From: an uncultured Polaribacter sp.
Lineage (GTDB): Bacteria; Bacteroidota; Bacteroidia; Flavobacteriales; Flavobacteriaceae
Length of the DNA stretch: 64,000 bases
NCBI RefSeq assembly: GCF_947503855.1
Contig: NZ_CANNFF010000003.1
Span: forward strand, 1-64,000
Reading direction: 5' to 3'
The translations under genes were made by a program, and so were the position numbers. The notes beneath the pieces were generated by a model. It saw only the letters and a list, made by a program, of their open reading frames with translations, was not told the origin of the DNA and made no database searches. Shown here piece by piece: positions 16,906 through 26,774 of this stretch. The first letter of the stretch is position 1. Every line of letters begins with the position of its first letter.

Positions 16906-17856
16906 ATGAGTTTTTTATATGTATTTTTAGGTTTGTCTTTACTAATACTAGGTGGCGAGTTTTTGGTAAGATCTTCTATAGCCTTATCCTTTAAATTAAA
17001 TATTTCTAAAATGGTTATTGGTATGACAGTGGTTTCTTTTGCCACCTCTGCACCAGAACTATTGGTTAGTTTACAAGCGGCTTTAGATGGTTCTCCAGCA
17101 ATCTCTATAAATAATGTTATTGGCTCTAATATTGCTAATATTGGTTTGGTATTGGGTATTACGGCAATTATTGGGCCTATTATAGTTAGTAAAGATTTTT
17201 ACAAGCTTAATTGGCCGGTTATGCTACTTTTTTCTTTCTTACTCTACTATTTTTTATCTAATGATAATGTTTTGTCTCAAACAGAAGGTTTTATACTTTT
17301 AGTTGCATTAGCTATTTTTCTATATATACTTATTAAAACAGCAAAAAAAGAAGACGTTTCTTTAGAAGAAGTAGATGATACATTAGCAGATACTAGTTAT
17401 TTTAAAATAGTTGTTTGGTTAATAATTGGTAGTGTTTCATTGTATTTTGGTTCAGATCTTTTAGTAGAAGGTGCTAAAAAAATTGCTACAAATATGGGTG
17501 TTAGCGAAGGTGTAATCTCTATAACCATGATTGCTATTGGAACTAGTGTACCAGAATTAGCAGCATCTGTAATTGCAGCTGTTAGGGGGGAAAAAGCAAT
17601 TTCTTTAGGAAACTTAATTGGCTCTAATATTTTTAATATTGCCTCTGTCTTAGGGTTTACTTCTTTAATAAAAGAAATACCTGTTACAGAACCGCAAATA
17701 CTGTCTAGAGATATTTTTTGGATGCTAGGTTTTACAGCGGTGTTACTTCCTCTGGTTTTCTTGAAAAAGAAACTTGTTTTAAGTAGGTTTAAGGGGTTAT
17801 TTCTTTTTTTGGGTTATCTCGTATTTATTTACTTGGTATTTAAAACACCCCTTTAA
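16906..17856 (+). CDS. Calcium/sodium antiporter, CaCA (YrbG-like) family
   Basis: Inner-membrane exchanger of 316 residues with about ten hydrophobic segments in two inverted halves. Each half carries an alpha-repeat: GMTVVSFATSAPELLVS with INNVIGSNIANIG in the first, AIGTSVPELAASVIAA with LGNLIGSNIFNIASV in the second. These acidic PEL residues bind cation in Na+/Ca2+ and K+-dependent exchangers. A short acidic loop (KKEDVSLEEVDDTLADT) joins the halves. It probably extrudes Ca2+ using the Na+ gradient of a marine cell. Single gene with long flanking gaps. Confidence 0.93.
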   Translation: MSFLYVFLGLSLLILGGEFLVRSSIALSFKLNISKMVIGMTVVSFATSAPELLVSLQAALDGSPAISINNVIGSNIANIGLVLGITAIIGPIIVSKDFYKLNWPVMLLFSFLLYYFLSNDNVLSQTEGFILLVALAIFLYILIKTAKKEDVSLEEVDDTLADTSYFKIVVWLIIGSVSLYFGSDLLVEGAKKIATNMGVSEGVISITMIAIGTSVPELAASVIAAVRGEKAISLGNLIGSNIFNIASVLGFTSLIKEIPVTEPQILSRDIFWMLGFTAVLLPLVFLKKKLVLSRFKGLFLFLGYLVFIYLVFKTPL

Positions 17857-18304
17857 ATTTGTGAAATTTTAAAATAAGTTTATAAAATTAAAAATTAGTA
17901 TTTTTCCACTATTTTTTTGTTATTCTAAGAATTTCTTTCAATTTACTTTTGTTTGTGCATTTGATTAAGCGTTAGCATATAATTAGATAAATATGGTCTA
18001 TAATTATAGCAAATCTGAAGCGATAACAGCCTTAGTACCCTATCTGATTTTAAATCCACAAAAATCAAAACTTCATAAATTTGTCACTTTGGTATTTTAG
18101 TAGAAGTCATATAAAATAGCGAACACATTGTTAAGCAAATTTATAAGATTTCTTTATTTTCGAAAAGGTAAAACAGTATAAAAACAAAAGATAATTTATT
18201 TCTATTGTTGATAAAAGCCAATAACTCTAGGCTACTTTTTAAGAACAAATTTCTATTTTTACAATTCGCTTAAGCAGTTAAATAATTCAAGGTTTACAAA
18301 AAAC
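17857..18304. other. Intergenic region upstream of the DnaE fusion gene
   Basis: 448 AT-rich bases without a supported gene. No perfect promoter consensus or stable hairpin stands out; the sequence close to 18305 should hold the dnaE promoter. Confidence 0.5.
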
Positions 18305-21300
18305 ATGTACTTAATTTTCGATACAGAAACCACAGGTTTACCCAAAAGTTGGAATGCACCAATTACCGACACAGACAACTGGCCTAGGTGTATTCAAATT
18401 GCTTGGCAATTGCATGATAAAATGGGGAATGTTTTAGAACATAACGATTTCTTAATTAAACCAGATAATTTTAATATTCCTTTTGATGCAGAAAGAATTC
18501 ACGGTATTTCAACAGAACTTGCCCAAGAGCAAGGTATCGGTTTAGAAGAAGGCTTACAGTTATTTAATGAAGCCTTAAAAAAAACTAAGTTTATTGTTGG
18601 TCAAAATGTTGGTTTCGATATCAATATTATGGGTTGTGAGTTTCATAGATTGGGGGTTGAAAATAATTTAACTACACTCCCACTTTTAGATACTTGTACA
18701 GAAAAAACAGCACAAATGTGCCAAATTCCTGGCGGACGTGGAGGTAAATTTAAACTACCAACCTTAACAGAATTACACAATCATTTATTTGGTGTTGGTT
18801 TTGGTGAGGCGCACAATGCAACAGCAGATGTTGAAGCTACAACTCGTTGTTTTTTAGAATTAATTCGTTTAAGAGAATTTACCAAAGAGGAACTAGATGT
18901 AGAGGATGATTACTTTAAAAATTTCTCAGAAGCCAACCCAAAACCGATTCAGGTAATTGGTTTAAAACACATCAACCTAAAAAAGGAAAGTGATAAAATA
19001 CGCAAACGTCTAGAAAAATTAAAAGACGTAGAAGATACAAAATCTACTTCTGAAGGTTTAGCAGAATTAAAAGATGTACAATTTGCACATTTACACAATC
19101 ACACACAGTTTTCTGTATTGCAATCTACCATGCAAATTGGCAACATTGTAAAAGCTGCTGCTGCAGATAATATGCCAGCAATTGCCATGACAGATACTGC
19201 AAATATGATGGCTGCTTTTCATTTTGTGAGCGCTATTTTAAATCATAATAAAAATGCAGAAAACCCTATAAAACCAATTATTGGTTGCGAATTTAATGTT
19301 TGTGAAAACCATAAAGATAAATCTCAAAAAGACAATGGTTACCAAGTAGTTTTATTGGCAAAAAACAAAAAAGGGTATCATAATTTAGCAAAAATGTCTT
19401 CCATCGCTTATGTTGATGGTTTTTACTATGTACCAAGAATCGATAGAGAAATCATCAACAAATACAAAGAAGATATTATTGTTTTAACAGGTAATTTATA
19501 TGGTGAAGTACCTAGTAAAATTTTAAACCTTGGAGAACACCAAGCAGAAGAAGCATTACTTTGGTGGAAAGAACAATTTCAAGACGATTTATATATAGAG
19601 TTGATGCGTCACAATCAACAAGATGAAACGATTGTGAATGAAACTTTACTAAAATTTTCTAAAAAGCATGATGTAAAAATTGTAGCAACCAATAATACTT
19701 TTTACTTACATAAAGAAGATGCAAATGCACACGATATTTTGTTGTGTGTAAAAGATGGCGAAAAACAAGCTACTCCAAAAGGAAAAGGACGTGGTTATAG
19801 ATATGGTTTGCCAAATGAAGAATATTATTTTAAGTCTACAGAAGAAATGAAAACGCTTTTTGCAGACTTGCCAGAAGCCATCATCAACATACAAGAAATT
19901 GTAGATAAAATAGAAATTTTTACACTTGCAAGAGATGTTTTATTACCTGCTTTTGACATTCCAAATGAATTTAAAGATGCTAAAGACGAAGAGGATGGAG
20001 GAAAACGTGGAGAAAACAATTTCTTAAGACATTTAACATACGAAGGTGCCACAAAAAGATATGGAGAAATTACAGAATCTATTAAAGAACGTTTAGATTT
20101 TGAGTTAGAAGTTATTGAAAAAACAGGATATCCTGGTTATTTTTTAATTGTAGAAGACTTTATTAGAGAAGCTAGAAATATGGATGTTGCCGTAGGTCCA
20201 GGACGTGGTTCTGCTGCTGGTTCTGTAGTTGCCTATTGCTTATGGATTACCAATATAGATCCTATTAAATACGATTTACTTTTTGAGCGTTTCTTAAATC
20301 CAGAACGTGTTTCTATGCCAGATATTGATATCGATTTTGATGATGAAGGTCGTGGACGTGTAATGGATTATGTAATTGATAAATATGGTGCCAACCAAGT
20401 AGCACAAATTATTACTTATGGTACCATGGCTGCAAAATCATCCATTAGAGATACCGCCAGAGTTTTAGATTTGCCCTTGTTTGAAGCAGATAGAATTGCC
20501 AAATTAATACCAAACATCAAACTAAAAAATATTTTTGGTGATGATGCAAAAAGCAAAGGAAAAGTTGATGGTTTGCGCGCTGAAGAAAAAGAATTGGTAG
20601 AAGAATTACGCCACATTTCTTTTGGTAACGATTTGGCATCAGAAACTGTAAACAAAGCAACTATTTTAGAGGGTTCTGTTAGAAATACGGGTATTCATGC
20701 CTGTGGTGTAATTATTACTCCAGGAGACATCACCAATTATGTACCTGTTGCTTTAGCTAAAGATTCTGACATGTATGTAACTCAGTTTGACAACTCTGTA
20801 GTAGAATCTGCAGGTTTGTTAAAAATGGACTTTTTAGGTCTAAAAACACTGACGTTAATTAAAGACACTGTAAAAATTGTTAAAGCCAGACATCATGTAG
20901 ATTTAGATCCAGAAAATTTTCCTTTAGATGATGAAAAAACCTACGAATTATTCCAAAGAGGAGAAACAGTTGGTATTTTTCAATATGAATCTCCAGGAAT
21001 GCAAAAACACATGCGCTCTTTAAAACCAACTGTTTTTGCAGATTTAATTGCAATGAATGCTTTGTACAGGCCTGGACCGATGGAATACATTCCAAGTTTT
21101 ATCAACAGAAAACATGGTACAGAAGATATTGAGTACGATTTGCCAGCAATGGAAGAGTATTTGGCAGAAACCTATGGAATTACAGTCTACCAAGAGCAGG
21201 TAATGTTACTCTCGCAAAAATTAGCAGATTTTACCAAAGGTGAAGCTGATGTTTTGCGTAAAGCCATGGGTAAAAAGCAAATTGCTGTGCTAGATAAAAT

Positions 21301-22645
21301 GAAACCTCAGTTTATAGAACAGGCAGCTGCAAATGGACATGATGCAGATAAATTAGAAAAAATCTGGAAAGATTGGGAAGCCTTTGCAAGTTATGCTTTT
21401 AACAAATCTCACTCTACTTGTTATGCGTGGATTGCCTACCAAACTGCTTATTTAAAAGCCCATTATCCTGCAGAATATATGGCTTCTGTACTTTCTAATA
21501 ACATGAAAGATATTAAAGCCGTTTCATTTTTTATGGAAGAATGTAAACGAATGGGATTAGAAGTTTTAGGACCCGATTTAAATGAATCTTTCTTAAAATT
21601 TTCGGTAAACAAAGAAGGTGCAGTACGTTTTGGAATGGCAGCTGTTAAAGGTGTAGGTGCTGCCGCAGTAAGAGCCATTATTAAAGAAAGAGAAGAAAAC
21701 GGAAATTATTCGTCTATTTTTGATTTGGCAAAACGTATCGATTTAAGAGCTGCCAATAAAAAATCTTTTGATAGCTTAATTAAAGCAGGTGCGTTTGATT
21801 CTTTTACAGATACACACAGAGCACAATATTTTGCTACAGATGAAAAAGGGCAAACCTTTTTAGAACGTGCTATGAAATTTGGAAGTAAGTTTCAAGAAAA
21901 CGAGAATTCTGCGCAAGTTTCTATGTTTGGTGAAGCCTCTACAATTCAGTTTCCAGAACCAGATATTCCAGATTGTGACACTTGGGGTACTATGGAACTA
22001 TTATCGCAAGAAAAAGAAGTAATTGGTATTTATATTTCTGCACATCCTTTAGATGATTTTAAAAACGAACTAAAATTTTGTAACGGTACTTTAAAATATT
22101 TTAAAGGTGATATTGGCAAATTTGTAGGCATGAATTTGGCTTTTGCAGCCATAGTTACAGATGTACAACACCGTGTTTCTAAAGCTGGTAAAGGTTGGGC
22201 AATGTTTACTGTAGAGGATTATGGAGACAGTCACGAATTTAGAATTTTTGGAGAAGATTACTTAAAAATGAAACATTTTTTAGTACCCAATTCTTTCTTG
22301 TTTGTAAGATGTACGATTCAACCTGGTTGGATGAATAAAAACACTGGCGTTATGGGCGAACCTCGTTTAAAATTTACAGAAATGAAATTGTTGCACGATA
22401 TTATGGACGAATTGTGCAAAAAAATAACCATTCAATTGCCTTTAGAGGATATTAATGCAAATACCATTTTAAACTTAGAAAGCATTTTAAAAAACAACCC
22501 TGGTAAACAAAATTTAAATTTTACAGTTTGGGACGAAAAAGAGAAATTAGAAGTTAGCCTACCTAGTAGAAATACTAAAATACATATTTCTAATGAATTA
22601 TTAAGTACTCTAGAGAGTCAGCAAATTAAATATAAGTTGAATTAA
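18305..22645 (+). CDS. dnaE: DNA polymerase III alpha subunit with N-terminal DEDDh exonuclease domain
   Basis: Replicative polymerase of 1446 residues. Residues 1-190 are an epsilon-like proofreading exonuclease with the DEDDh set FDTETTG (Asp6, Glu8), GQNVGFD and HNATAD. Then come a PHP domain from LHNHTQFSVLQ (about residue 263), the catalytic palm with PDIDIDF (Asp673, Asp675) and KMDFLGLKTLT (Asp842), the KAMGKKQ and FNKSHSTCYAW fingers, a helix-hairpin-helix region, and an OB-fold. The PHP domain has lost canonical metal ligands (TDT for TDH, TFYL for VHYL), consistent with proofreading moved to the fused domain. Confidence 0.95.
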   Translation: MYLIFDTETTGLPKSWNAPITDTDNWPRCIQIAWQLHDKMGNVLEHNDFLIKPDNFNIPFDAERIHGISTELAQEQGIGLEEGLQLFNEALKKTKFIVGQNVGFDINIMGCEFHRLGVENNLTTLPLLDTCTEKTAQMCQIPGGRGGKFKLPTLTELHNHLFGVGFGEAHNATADVEATTRCFLELIRLREFTKEELDVEDDYFKNFSEANPKPIQVIGLKHINLKKESDKIRKRLEKLKDVEDTKSTSEGLAELKDVQFAHLHNHTQFSVLQSTMQIGNIVKAAAADNMPAIAMTDTANMMAAFHFVSAILNHNKNAENPIKPIIGCEFNVCENHKDKSQKDNGYQVVLLAKNKKGYHNLAKMSSIAYVDGFYYVPRIDREIINKYKEDIIVLTGNLYGEVPSKILNLGEHQAEEALLWWKEQFQDDLYIELMRHNQQDETIVNETLLKFSKKHDVKIVATNNTFYLHKEDANAHDILLCVKDGEKQATPKGKGRGYRYGLPNEEYYFKSTEEMKTLFADLPEAIINIQEIVDKIEIFTLARDVLLPAFDIPNEFKDAKDEEDGGKRGENNFLRHLTYEGATKRYGEITESIKERLDFELEVIEKTGYPGYFLIVEDFIREARNMDVAVGPGRGSAAGSVVAYCLWITNIDPIKYDLLFERFLNPERVSMPDIDIDFDDEGRGRVMDYVIDKYGANQVAQIITYGTMAAKSSIRDTARVLDLPLFEADRIAKLIPNIKLKNIFGDDAKSKGKVDGLRAEEKELVEELRHISFGNDLASETVNKATILEGSVRNTGIHACGVIITPGDITNYVPVALAKDSDMYVTQFDNSVVESAGLLKMDFLGLKTLTLIKDTVKIVKARHHVDLDPENFPLDDEKTYELFQRGETVGIFQYESPGMQKHMRSLKPTVFADLIAMNALYRPGPMEYIPSFINRKHGTEDIEYDLPAMEEYLAETYGITVYQEQVMLLSQKLADFTKGEADVLRKAMGKKQIAVLDKMKPQFIEQAAANGHDADKLEKIWKDWEAFASYAFNKSHSTCYAWIAYQTAYLKAHYPAEYMASVLSNNMKDIKAVSFFMEECKRMGLEVLGPDLNESFLKFSVNKEGAVRFGMAAVKGVGAAAVRAIIKEREENGNYSSIFDLAKRIDLRAANKKSFDSLIKAGAFDSFTDTHRAQYFATDEKGQTFLERAMKFGSKFQENENSAQVSMFGEASTIQFPEPDIPDCDTWGTMELLSQEKEVIGIYISAHPLDDFKNELKFCNGTLKYFKGDIGKFVGMNLAFAAIVTDVQHRVSKAGKGWAMFTVEDYGDSHEFRIFGEDYLKMKHFLVPNSFLFVRCTIQPGWMNKNTGVMGEPRLKFTEMKLLHDIMDELCKKITIQLPLEDINANTILNLESILKNNPGKQNLNFTVWDEKEKLEVSLPSRNTKIHISNELLSTLESQQIKYKLN

Positions 22646-22797
22646 AATAGGATATTCTGCAATTAGCAGAACAATAATGTCATTTCAATAAAAATAAACC
22701 TTTTTTTTATTACAAATTCAATTTGGTTTTTCTTAACATTTAAAAAATACTAAAATTGGTTTAATTCCGTAATTTTGTTTAACATTAAATAAATATA

Positions 22798-24123
22798 ATG
22801 AAACAAGAAAAAAACGGAACTTGGGTTAGTTGGAATGGAAATTTAAAGTACAATTTTAAAGAAATGTATCATATTTCTAATGAAGAAGAACTTCAAGAAA
22901 TAGTATCTAGCAGAGATAAAATACGTTTTTTTGGAAGCAAACAGTCATCAGCAGATATTGCAGCAGGTACAGATGCACTTATCAATATGACTAACTACAA
23001 CAAAATTGTTTCTTATGATTACAATCAAAAAACAATTACAGTACAATCGGGTTTAAGTTTAAAAGAATTATTAGAAGCTATAGAATCTGTAGGTTGGTGT
23101 ATTCCTTGTTTACCAGACATTAACACCATAACCATTGGGGGTGCATTAGCAACTGGAACTCATGGCACAAGTGGAAAATTATTGTGCGAATATATGACTG
23201 AATGTAGATTAGTACTGGCAGATGGAAGTGTAAAAACAGTAACAAAAGATGACGATTTAATAGATGCTGTTCGTGTTTCTTTAGGGATGTTAGGGGTTAT
23301 GTCTACTGTTACCTTTCAGTGCGAACCTTCTTACACATTACACATTAAAGAAGGTCCAGAAAGTGATAAAGAATGGTTACCAAAAATAAAAAGCCGATTA
23401 AAAAAGCACGATTTTTTAAGAATCTTATGGTTACCACATACCAATAAAGGGTATGTAATAACTGGTGATAAAATTGACCCAAATACAAAAGTTCATGAAG
23501 ATTTAGGTCCAAAATATTTAAAACATAGACGTAAAGCTTCTAAAATTTTGTACAAATACACCCATATCTTCCCTTGGTTAACGGCCATTGCTAACAAACT
23601 TTTATACAAAGGATTTTTTAGCACTACAAAAGAGCACAAAGGTACTTTATACCAAGCAACCGTTACAAAATCTAGAGGTTCTACTTTAGAATTAGCAGAA
23701 TGGACAATTGCTTTAGATAAATTCCCACAAGTGTTTAAAGAGTTGAAAACAGAAATCAATAAGTGGAGTAATAAGTCTTTTATTCATATTCCTATGGATG
23801 TTCGTTTTGTGTACAAAGACAAAAGTTGGCTAAGTTATGCCTACAAACAAGATACGGTAACTATGGGTTGTGTATCTAGAAACGCAGCTACAGCAGACAC
23901 TTATGAGGCTTTTAAAAGTATCGAAAAAATATTTATAAAACATGGTGGAAGGCCACATTGGGGCAAACGCTTTAAAGCAAAAGATACTGAATTATCTAAA
24001 ATTTACCCAAAATGGGAAGCTTTTAAAGAGTTAAGATCAGAATTAGATCCAACAAATAAGTTTTTAAATCCGTATTTAGCTAAATTGGTAAATGCAAAAA
24101 AGCTAGTAAATGAAACTGCCTAA
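22798..24123 (+). CDS. FAD-binding aldonolactone/alditol oxidase-like protein
   Basis: VAO-type flavoprotein of 441 aa related to D-arabinono-1,4-lactone oxidase, L-gulonolactone oxidase and alditol oxidases. The FAD domain shows RFFGSKQSSADIA (residues 43-55), IGGALATGTHGTSGK (about 115-129) and SLGMLGVMSTVTF; the C-terminal ALO domain ends in GGRPHWGKRF, the HWxK signature. In the first motif the histidine that links FAD covalently in this family (GSGHS) is replaced by Gln49 (GSKQS), so the FAD is probably non-covalent. It overlaps the HAD phosphatase gene by 14 bases, pointing to a shared sugar pathway. Confidence 0.85.
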   Translation: MKQEKNGTWVSWNGNLKYNFKEMYHISNEEELQEIVSSRDKIRFFGSKQSSADIAAGTDALINMTNYNKIVSYDYNQKTITVQSGLSLKELLEAIESVGWCIPCLPDINTITIGGALATGTHGTSGKLLCEYMTECRLVLADGSVKTVTKDDDLIDAVRVSLGMLGVMSTVTFQCEPSYTLHIKEGPESDKEWLPKIKSRLKKHDFLRILWLPHTNKGYVITGDKIDPNTKVHEDLGPKYLKHRRKASKILYKYTHIFPWLTAIANKLLYKGFFSTTKEHKGTLYQATVTKSRGSTLELAEWTIALDKFPQVFKELKTEINKWSNKSFIHIPMDVRFVYKDKSWLSYAYKQDTVTMGCVSRNAATADTYEAFKSIEKIFIKHGGRPHWGKRFKAKDTELSKIYPKWEAFKELRSELDPTNKFLNPYLAKLVNAKKLVNETA

Positions 24124-24769
24124 AGGTTTTTTATTCGATTTTGATGGCGTTGTAGTAAACAGTTTTAAAAGCCATGGCAATGCTTGGAGTAGCGCTTTTA
24201 GAGAATTATTTAATAAAGAGATAACCCCATTTCCTAAACATCTTTCAGGAAAATCCCCTATGATTATTGCAGAATATTATTGCAGTGTTATTGGCGAAGA
24301 AAAAAAAGCTGAAGCTTTGTTTCTCTTAAAAGATATTCATTTAGACAAACATTATACAAAACCAGATGTATTGCCAGGTGTACATGAAATTACAACATTT
24401 TTAACTGATAAAAATATTTCTTACGGAATTGCAAGTAACGCAACCAAACAATTTTTAAGAAACAGTGTAGAAAAACTACACTTAAATTTTACAACCATTT
24501 TTGGAGTTGAAGATTATGTAAAACCAAAACCAGCACCAGAAGCATATATAACTTTAGCAAATGCTTTAGGTTTTCATAAAAAGGATTTTAAAGATCTTTG
24601 GGTTTTTGAAGACAGTTTAACAGGCACAGAAGCTGCGAAATTAGCAGGTATGGTTCCTGTAGGAATCTTAACACAATATTCGGAAGAGGAATTAAAAAAT
24701 GCGGGGAGTCAATTGGTATTTCCAAGCTTGTTAGAAGCTTATCACTATTTACAAAACAACACCAATTAA
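24110..24769 (+). CDS. HAD-superfamily phosphatase, beta-phosphoglucomutase-like
   Basis: A 219-residue HAD hydrolase of subfamily IA. Motif I is FDFDGVVVNS (residues 8-17, nucleophile Asp9 and acid/base Asp11), motif II is GIASNAT (about residue 105), motif III lysine lies in KPKPAPEAY, and motif IV is VFEDSLTG. The cap domain lies between motifs I and II. Such enzymes dephosphorylate sugar or polyol phosphates. Overlap with the upstream flavoprotein gene implies coupled translation; one may release the free sugar alcohol or lactone precursor that the other oxidises. This pairing is inference. Confidence 0.87.
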   Translation: MKLPKGFLFDFDGVVVNSFKSHGNAWSSAFRELFNKEITPFPKHLSGKSPMIIAEYYCSVIGEEKKAEALFLLKDIHLDKHYTKPDVLPGVHEITTFLTDKNISYGIASNATKQFLRNSVEKLHLNFTTIFGVEDYVKPKPAPEAYITLANALGFHKKDFKDLWVFEDSLTGTEAAKLAGMVPVGILTQYSEEELKNAGSQLVFPSLLEAYHYLQNNTN

Positions 24770-24843
24770 AGCGCGCTCTTTCATGTAAAATTGTAGTTTA
24801 TCTTAAAGCTTATCATAATAAACTGACTTTTTTAAAAAAAAAG

Positions 24844-24872
24844 TTCAAACAAAAAATTTTTTTGAGTTTGAA
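24844..24872. terminator. Bidirectional hairpin between HAD and gldA genes
   Basis: TTCAAAC (24844-24850) and GTTTGAA (24866-24872) flank an A6-T7 centre. It lies between convergent genes and could end both transcripts, though T-runs are inside rather than after the stem. Confidence 0.4.
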
Positions 24873-24954
24873 GGAAGGCGTGATATTTTTTACAAAATAA
24901 GACTTCAGAAGTTTTAAAACTGTAAGGTCTGTATTTTAGAAGCAAATTGGTTTA

Positions 24955-25848
24955 TTATAAAGTCAATTCTCTAAACAAACTTTCTAAAGTTTTATTTTCT
25001 GAACTTAATTCTAACACTTTAAATGCATTTTCTTGAGCAAAATCGAAGATTTTAGAACGCATGTCTTCTTCTGAATTAAAAGTAAGTTGCCAAGTATTAT
25101 TTGCTATATTTTCTGATACAACAAGGTTTTCAAGTGTTTTAATTTGAGGTTCTTCTACTTCTAAATTAAAAATAACCTTTATGATTTGTTGATTGTTTTT
25201 TTGCAACTCTAAAAGGTTTTTATCAATAATTAGTTCGCCTTTTTTTATAATAATTACTCGATCACAAACAGCTTCTACTTCTTGCATAATATGTGTAGAA
25301 AAAAGTACGGTTTTGTCTTTTCCTAACTCTTTAATCAAAGCTCTAATTTCTACCAATTGGTTTGGATCTAAACCAGTTGTAGGTTCATCTAAAATTAAGA
25401 CAGAAGGATTGTGTAAAATGGCAGCTGCTAAACCCACTCTTTGTTGATATCCTTTAGATAATTGATTTATTTTTTTATGGGCTTCTGCAACTAAGCCTAC
25501 TTTTTCTAGGCAAGCTTCTATATTGCTTTTATCAACCCTATAAATACTTGCTTGAAATTGCAAATATTCACGAACATACATATCTGAATATAAAGGGTTA
25601 TGCTCTGGTAAATATCCAATGGTTTTTTGCGCCTCTAATGGATTTTTCAAAACATCAACATCATCAATAAAAACCTTACCTTCATTAGGTGTTATATAAC
25701 CCGTTAAAATTTTCATCATGGTAGATTTTCCGGCACCATTTGGACCTAAAAAACCTATAATTTGTCCGTTATTAACTTCAAAAGAAACGTTATTTAACGC
25801 TTTTTGTGCTTGGTAGTTTTTTGTAACTGATGATACTTTTATGGACAT
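24955..25848 (-). CDS. gldA: Gliding-motility ABC transporter ATPase GldA
   Basis: ATP-binding subunit of the GldA-GldF-GldG transporter, needed for gliding in Flavobacterium johnsoniae. The 297 residues hold Walker A GPNGAGKST (about 35-43), Q-loop GYLPEHNPLY, signature LSKGYQQR, Walker B LILDEPTTGLDP and the switch histidine STHIM, followed by a C-terminal tail typical of GldA. The EHNPLYSDMYVREYL stretch matches GldA closely. gldF and gldG are not adjacent; in Flavobacteriia they often lie elsewhere. A membrane protein gene lies upstream on the same strand. Confidence 0.85.
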   Translation of the reverse strand: MSIKVSSVTKNYQAQKALNNVSFEVNNGQIIGFLGPNGAGKSTMMKILTGYITPNEGKVFIDDVDVLKNPLEAQKTIGYLPEHNPLYSDMYVREYLQFQASIYRVDKSNIEACLEKVGLVAEAHKKINQLSKGYQQRVGLAAAILHNPSVLILDEPTTGLDPNQLVEIRALIKELGKDKTVLFSTHIMQEVEAVCDRVIIIKKGELIIDKNLLELQKNNQQIIKVIFNLEVEEPQIKTLENLVVSENIANNTWQLTFNSEEDMRSKIFDFAQENAFKVLELSSENKTLESLFRELTL

Positions 25849-25929
25849 TTTAAATATTTACAAATAATTAGATTTCTAAATCAATTAACCTGACAATTAA
25901 TATATTATGGTAACGAATCTAAGTAGCTT

Positions 25930-26700
25930 TTAGTTTACAGCAACCAACGTTTTATTTCTTATTTTTCTGATATTTTTCACTCTTGCCCAAGTTAATTTAT
26001 GACGTTGTTTGTAAAACCATAATGAGCCTAAATCTAGTAAAAAATAAAAGAAACTAATACCACTTGGTGGATTATGACTAGGTAAAAAATCGAAAACACC
26101 CCATGCTGTAGCTGGCCATTTCCAACATAAATAGTTAGTACCAACAATTTCTAAAAAAGCGACAGTGATATACATTGTTAAGTAGAACAAACGTTCTCTT
26201 GGTTTGTTTCTTAAAATGAATAGAGTGGCAATCGTCATTACAAAACCAAAAACATCATTTTTAAAAATTAAAAACAACAATGCATATATAAAAATAAAAA
26301 TTGCAAATACTTTTTCTAGTTGTGTTCTGTATTTAATAATAGCACTAGCTTTAGAAAAATATAAAACAGCAATATATACCAATGCATGTCCTGGAGGTAC
26401 ATAATGTGGCACATTACCTAATCTATAAGTATACATTACCATAGCAATTGAAAATAAATACTCGCCAATAATAGCAATTAAGATAGCAGAAATCATTTGT
26501 TCTTTACAACGTTTGGTTACTTGTAAAAAAACAATAGTGGTTACTATAAACATCACTGCATTGGCATACCATTGTGCATTTGGCGTTATTTTTACAAAAT
26601 GATAACTATCTAAATACAAACCCGTTAACAAAAAAAAGAATAATAAACCTATACTTTTTCCTGCTGCATACCAAGGAGATTTTGAAGCCAATAAACTCAT
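25930..26700 (-). CDS. Polytopic membrane protein of unknown function
   Basis: A 256-residue integral membrane protein with about seven hydrophobic segments, short loops, and a basic C-terminal tail (RVKNIRKIRNK). Distinctive motifs are VPPGHALVY (about residue 100), NDVFGFVMT, FLEIVGTNYLCWKWP and PSHNPPSGISFFYFLLDLG. The conserved His, Glu, Cys and Pro residues inside predicted helices suggest an enzyme rather than a channel, but I know no function. A broken second copy lies at 1020-1503. A terminator separates it from the outer-membrane protein gene upstream. Confidence 0.75.
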   Translation of the reverse strand: MSLLASKSPWYAAGKSIGLLFFFLLTGLYLDSYHFVKITPNAQWYANAVMFIVTTIVFLQVTKRCKEQMISAILIAIIGEYLFSIAMVMYTYRLGNVPHYVPPGHALVYIAVLYFSKASAIIKYRTQLEKVFAIFIFIYALLFLIFKNDVFGFVMTIATLFILRNKPRERLFYLTMYITVAFLEIVGTNYLCWKWPATAWGVFDFLPSHNPPSGISFFYFLLDLGSLWFYKQRHKLTWARVKNIRKIRNKTLVAVN

Positions 26701-26722
26701 AGTGCTAAAATACTAAAGTAAA

Positions 26723-26756
26723 TAAAAAATGACTCAATAAATTGAGCCATTTTTTA
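26723..26756. terminator. Terminator of the outer-membrane barrel gene
   Basis: AAAAAATG-A-CTCAA and TTGAG-C-CATTTTTT pair around TAAA with one mismatch. A/T runs on both sides let it work in both directions. It ends the minus-strand transcript of 26775-30460. Confidence 0.8.
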
Positions 26757-26774
26757 TGATTGAAATTGTTAATT

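Noticed and set aside
24955-26700. GldA operon including the next membrane gene as GldF/GldG
   Set aside because: The 256-residue protein does not look like an ABC permease and has a paralogue pseudogene elsewhere; no GldF or GldG features are present.
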